Shown in pieces: positions 61,388 to 64,000 of a stretch of DNA of 64,000 nucleotides (positions are counted from its first letter, which is position 1; every line of letters begins with the position of its first letter). The notes under the pieces were generated by a model. It saw only the letters and a program-made list of their open reading frames with translations, was not told the origin of the DNA and made no database searches. The position numbers were made by a program, and so were the translations under genes. Source of the stretch: DYJK01 sp040755055 (GTDB taxonomy: Bacteria > Bacteroidota > Ignavibacteria > Ignavibacteriales > Melioribacteraceae); NCBI GenBank assembly GCA_040755055.1, contig JBFMBS010000019.1, forward strand, positions 1 through 64,000, given 5' to 3'.

Positions 61388-62782
61388 TTATATCTTTTCC
61401 GATGCAACAGTTTCTACATCTTCAACTGATTTTGGAATTGGTTTGCCTAACACGCGGCATCCTTTTTCTGTAACAACTATATTGTCTTCTATTCTAATTC
61501 CGCCAAACTTTCTATATTTATCAACAAGGTTATAGTTTATAAACTGTGTGAATTTCTTTTCGCTTTTCCATTTATCTATCAGTTCAGGTATAAAATAAAT
61601 TCCCGGTTCCACAGTAAGAACTAATCCTTTGATCAATGATTTTCCATATCGTAAAGAGCGTAATCCGAACTGGTCGCTCCTTCTAATTTTTTCGTTATAG
61701 CCGGTATATTTTTCACCGAGATTTTCAAGATCATGAACATCGAGACCGAGCAAGTGTCCGAGACCATGCGGCATGAAAAGGGCATGTGCGCCTTTTGCAA
61801 CCGCTTCGTTTGTATTTCCTTTCATAAGGCCCAACGCTTTTAATCCATCTGCAATAACTTTGGATGATTTTAGATGCACTTCTTTATATGTAATTCCCGG
61901 ACGAATATTTTTAACAGCGGTTAAATTAGCATCAAGAACAATTTGATAAATTTCTTTTTGCTTCTGTGTGAATTTACCGCTCACCGGGAAAGTTCTTGTA
62001 ATATCGCTTGCATAATGAAGCAGAGATTCTGCACCGCTGTCGTTTACAACAATATCACCGTTTGCAAGTGTATTCTCGTAGTAATGATTATGTAATGTTT
62101 GTCCATTCCTTGAAAAAATGATCGGGAAGGAAATACCATTACCCATCGAACGTGCAATACCTTCAATAAAACCGGCAACTTCTCTTTCTTTCATTCCCGG
62201 TTTTGCAAGCCGCATTGCGCCTACTTGCATTTCGTAAGATATCGCAATTGCTTTTTCAATTTCTTTTAATTCTTCCGGGGCTTTGATTGAACGCTGTGCG
62301 GCAACAGCTATTATTAGTTCCGGTGAAGCATATTCGTTAATCTTTTTTGCATCTATTCCGAGCAATGATTGAAGCTTAAGCATATTATCATACCGGTATT
62401 GCGGAATGAAGTGAATTTTTCTTCCTTGTGCAACCGCATTGCCGATGTAAGATTCTAATTGTGAAAGGGTCTCAGCTATTTTTATTCCAACCTTAGCGGC
62501 TTTTTCTTTTACAGTTGACTGAGGACCCATCCAAACAGTTTCATCTAAAGTGAAGTCATTTCCGAAAATGATTTCTTTACTTTCATCTATGTCGATAGCA
62601 GCTGCAAAATTGGAATGATCGAGTCCGAAGTAATATAAAAATGTACTGTCTTGCCGGTATTTGTAAGTGTTGTCGGTATAATTCATCGGAGCTTCATCAT
62701 TCCCGAGGAAAAGAATAATACCGTTGTTAATTTTCTTTTTTAGTTGTGCTCTTCTTAGAATGTACGTTTTTGCGTTGAACAT
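61388..62782 (-). CDS. M24B aminopeptidase P family (Xaa-Pro aminopeptidase)
   Basis: This cytosolic metallopeptidase of 464 residues removes the residue before proline (or hydroxyproline) at peptide N termini. An AMP_N domain (about 1-140: YILRRAQLKKKINNGIILFLG, YRQDSTFLYYFGLDHSNFAA) is followed by the pita-bread catalytic domain with the five metal ligands: Asp in VVNDSGAESLLHY, Asp in ASDITRTFPVSG, His in MPHGLGHLLGLDVHDLE, Glu in LTVEPGIYF and Glu in GGIRIEDNIVV. It lies 78 bases after the glycyl radical enzyme gene and upstream of proline dehydrogenase. It would free Pro and Hyp residues for the enzymes encoded next to it. Confidence 0.94.
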   Translation of the reverse strand: MFNAKTYILRRAQLKKKINNGIILFLGNDEAPMNYTDNTYKYRQDSTFLYYFGLDHSNFAAAIDIDESKEIIFGNDFTLDETVWMGPQSTVKEKAAKVGIKIAETLSQLESYIGNAVAQGRKIHFIPQYRYDNMLKLQSLLGIDAKKINEYASPELIIAVAAQRSIKAPEELKEIEKAIAISYEMQVGAMRLAKPGMKEREVAGFIEGIARSMGNGISFPIIFSRNGQTLHNHYYENTLANGDIVVNDSGAESLLHYASDITRTFPVSGKFTQKQKEIYQIVLDANLTAVKNIRPGITYKEVHLKSSKVIADGLKALGLMKGNTNEAVAKGAHALFMPHGLGHLLGLDVHDLENLGEKYTGYNEKIRRSDQFGLRSLRYGKSLIKGLVLTVEPGIYFIPELIDKWKSEKKFTQFINYNLVDKYRKFGGIRIEDNIVVTEKGCRVLGKPIPKSVEDVETVASEKI

Positions 62783-62799
62783 TTTAATTCTCCTTTTTA

Positions 62800-62862
62800 A
62801 TTCTGAAGGAGCGAAGTGACTGAAGAATCTGGTATTTAGATTCCTCGCTTCGCTCAGAATTT
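62800..62862. repeat. Hairpin repeat between the glycyl radical enzyme and aminopeptidase P genes
   Basis: Arms running from AATTCTGAAGGAGCGAAGTG to GAAGAATCT, and from AGATTCCTCGCTTCGCTCAG to AATT, surround the loop GGTATTT and make an imperfect stem of about 25 bp. The last bases overlap the stop codon of the glycyl radical enzyme gene. It could attenuate transcription, so that the downstream genes are made in lower amount. Confidence 0.7.
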
Positions 62863-64000
62863 AATAACCACTGTGTTCTGTTCTTCTTATTATTTCATTT
62901 TGTAATGCTTCACCCAAATCTACAAAGTAATCGCTGTACCCGGCAACGCGGACAATTAAATCGCGGTACTTCTCAGGATGCTTTTGTGCTTCGCGTAAAA
63001 TTTCCGCAGTTACAACGTTAAACTGAATATGATGCCCATCCAATCTGAAGTAAGTTCTTATTAGCTGGATGGCTTTTAAAATTCCATCATCGGTTTCTAA
63101 AAGCTGCGGAGTGAATTTTTGATTAAGCAAAGTTCCTCCGGTGCGCAAATGATCTATCTTTGATGCAGATTTAATAACTGATGTCGGACCATGAACATCA
63201 GCACCTTGAACCGGTGATATACCTTCGCTTAGCGGTTCATATGCGAATCGTCCGTCCGGTGTTGCGCCGGTAACGCTTCCAAAATAAACGTGCGAAGTGG
63301 TAGGGAGTAAATTGATTCTAAAATGTCCGCCTTTTGTATTCGGTCTTCCGTCAACAGCTTTAAAGTAAATTTCAAAAACTTGTTTGGTTATATCATCGGC
63401 ATAATCATCATCGTTGCCGTACTTTGGAGTTTCGAACAGCAATTTATTTCGAAGTTCTTTATCATCCTTAAAATCGTTTTTCAATGCAGTAAGTAATTTC
63501 TCGAAAGGAATTTTCTTTTCAGTCAGAGGCTGATGGGTCTTCGGCTCATTATCGAATACATTGTATTTGATTGATGCAAGCGAATCCGTAATCGTTCCGA
63601 GCCCAACTCCTTGAACATAAGAAGTATTGTATCGCGCACCGCCGGCATTGTAATCTTTTCCTTTTGCAATGCAGTCATCAATTAGAATCGACATGAACGG
63701 CGCCGGCATATAATCGGCGTATATTCTTTCGATGATTATATTGCCCTTAATCTTGATGTTAATAAAATGATTAAGCTGCTGTTCGTAGGCATTCATTAAT
63801 TCATTAAAACTTTTAAATGAAGACGGCTCGCCTGATTTAATACCGATTTGTTTTTTTGTCCGCGGATCAAATCCGTTGTTGAGTGTAATCTCCAAAACTT
63901 TTACAAGGTTAAAATAGCCGGTGAGTATATAAGCTTCTTTACCGAATGCACCGGTTTCAACACATCCGCTCGCACCTCCGCATCGTGCGTCAATTATTGA
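62861..64000 (-). CDS. hypD: Glycyl radical enzyme, trans-4-hydroxy-L-proline dehydratase (HypD)-like, N terminus outside window
   Basis: About 379 C-terminal codons are visible. The frame is open to the window edge, so the TTG at 63895 is not the start. The first visible residues read SIIDARCGGASGCVETGAFG, then KEAYILTGYFNL. The thiyl-radical Cys is at 63962-63964 and the general-base-type Glu two residues on. A Tyr lies 16 residues after the Cys, the spacing I recall for Cys434, Glu436 and Tyr450 of Clostridioides difficile HypD. The C terminus has the glycyl radical motif IVRVAGYSDYFVDL, with Gly at 62939-62941. HypD dehydrates trans-4-hydroxy-L-proline to P5C, strictly without oxygen. P5C dehydrogenase, proline dehydrogenase and prolyl peptidases lie downstream. 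The activating radical-SAM enzyme is not in the window. Other dehydratase-type glycyl radical enzymes are the alternative. Confidence 0.85.
   Translation of the reverse strand, partial: SIIDARCGGASGCVETGAFGKEAYILTGYFNLVKVLEITLNNGFDPRTKKQIGIKSGEPSSFKSFNELMNAYEQQLNHFINIKIKGNIIIERIYADYMPAPFMSILIDDCIAKGKDYNAGGARYNTSYVQGVGLGTITDSLASIKYNVFDNEPKTHQPLTEKKIPFEKLLTALKNDFKDDKELRNKLLFETPKYGNDDDYADDITKQVFEIYFKAVDGRPNTKGGHFRINLLPTTSHVYFGSVTGATPDGRFAYEPLSEGISPVQGADVHGPTSVIKSASKIDHLRTGGTLLNQKFTPQLLETDDGILKAIQLIRTYFRLDGHHIQFNVVTAEILREAQKHPEKYRDLIVRVAGYSDYFVDLGEALQNEIIRRTEHSGY

Noticed and set aside
63895..64000. TTG at 63895 as the start of the glycyl radical enzyme
   Set aside because: The frame stays open to the window edge and the added residues contain the essential catalytic Cys motif, so the gene is cut by the window.

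Overview
The window comes from an AT-rich Gram-negative genome, most likely an Ignavibacteria-like member of the Bacteroidota/Chlorobiota group. The evidence is a secreted protein ending in a type IX secretion (T9SS) sorting domain of the YPNPFNPTT type, a DUF5686/carboxypeptidase-like outer membrane protein, many lipoproteins, LytTR and multi-PAS signalling proteins, and a GH13 enzyme of SusA type. This placement is an inference; no rRNA or tRNA gene was seen.

Layout. (1) 1-3.6 kb: the right end of an IS3-family element abuts a T9SS-secreted subtilisin-like protein that lacks a normal start codon and the usual catalytic Asp. (2) 3.9-12.9 kb: RND efflux pump, POT-type peptide transporter, Wzi-like outer membrane protein, then an M28 peptidase coupled to a PstS-like lipoprotein on the minus strand. 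(3) 13.3-29.7 kb: a signalling block with five multidomain histidine kinases and four stand-alone response regulators, interrupted by a lone CRISPR-repeat-like palindrome. (4) 29.9-35.2 kb: periplasmic alpha-amylase, DUF5686 protein and a TIGR01777 epimerase. (5) 35.2-39.3 kb: a four-gene minus-strand cassette of pilin-like membrane-anchored proteins. (6) 39.5-46.6 kb: ICMT-like methyltransferase, amidase, cytochrome c, a deformylase/DUF4440 chimera, a TPR-AraC regulator with an in-frame TGA in its signal peptide, and unknown proteins. (7) 46.6-51.9 kb: class II aldolase, beta-barrel, aat, DUF2721, CBS protein and a LytS-like kinase.

(8) 52.0-64.0 kb is the most notable part. It is a minus-strand run holding an S37 prolyl-type tripeptidyl peptidase, P5C dehydrogenase, an alanine/serine-glyoxylate aminotransferase, a secreted GH2 glycosidase, a dihydrodipicolinate-synthase-family aldolase that closely resembles 4-hydroxy-2-oxoglutarate aldolase, a small unknown protein, proline dehydrogenase, an M24 aminopeptidase P and, cut by the window edge, a glycyl radical enzyme with the SGCVE motif and downstream Tyr of trans-4-hydroxy-L-proline dehydratase (HypD). 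Together they read as a proline/4-hydroxyproline and imino-acid peptide catabolic island. It joins an anaerobic radical route (Hyp to P5C) to an oxidative route like the one in vertebrates (Hyp to glyoxylate plus pyruvate, then glycine).

Several families of intergenic palindromic repeats (TTTGCG-type, CCCACGGCTTAAG-type, GAAGCGAGGAATCT-type) are scattered between genes.
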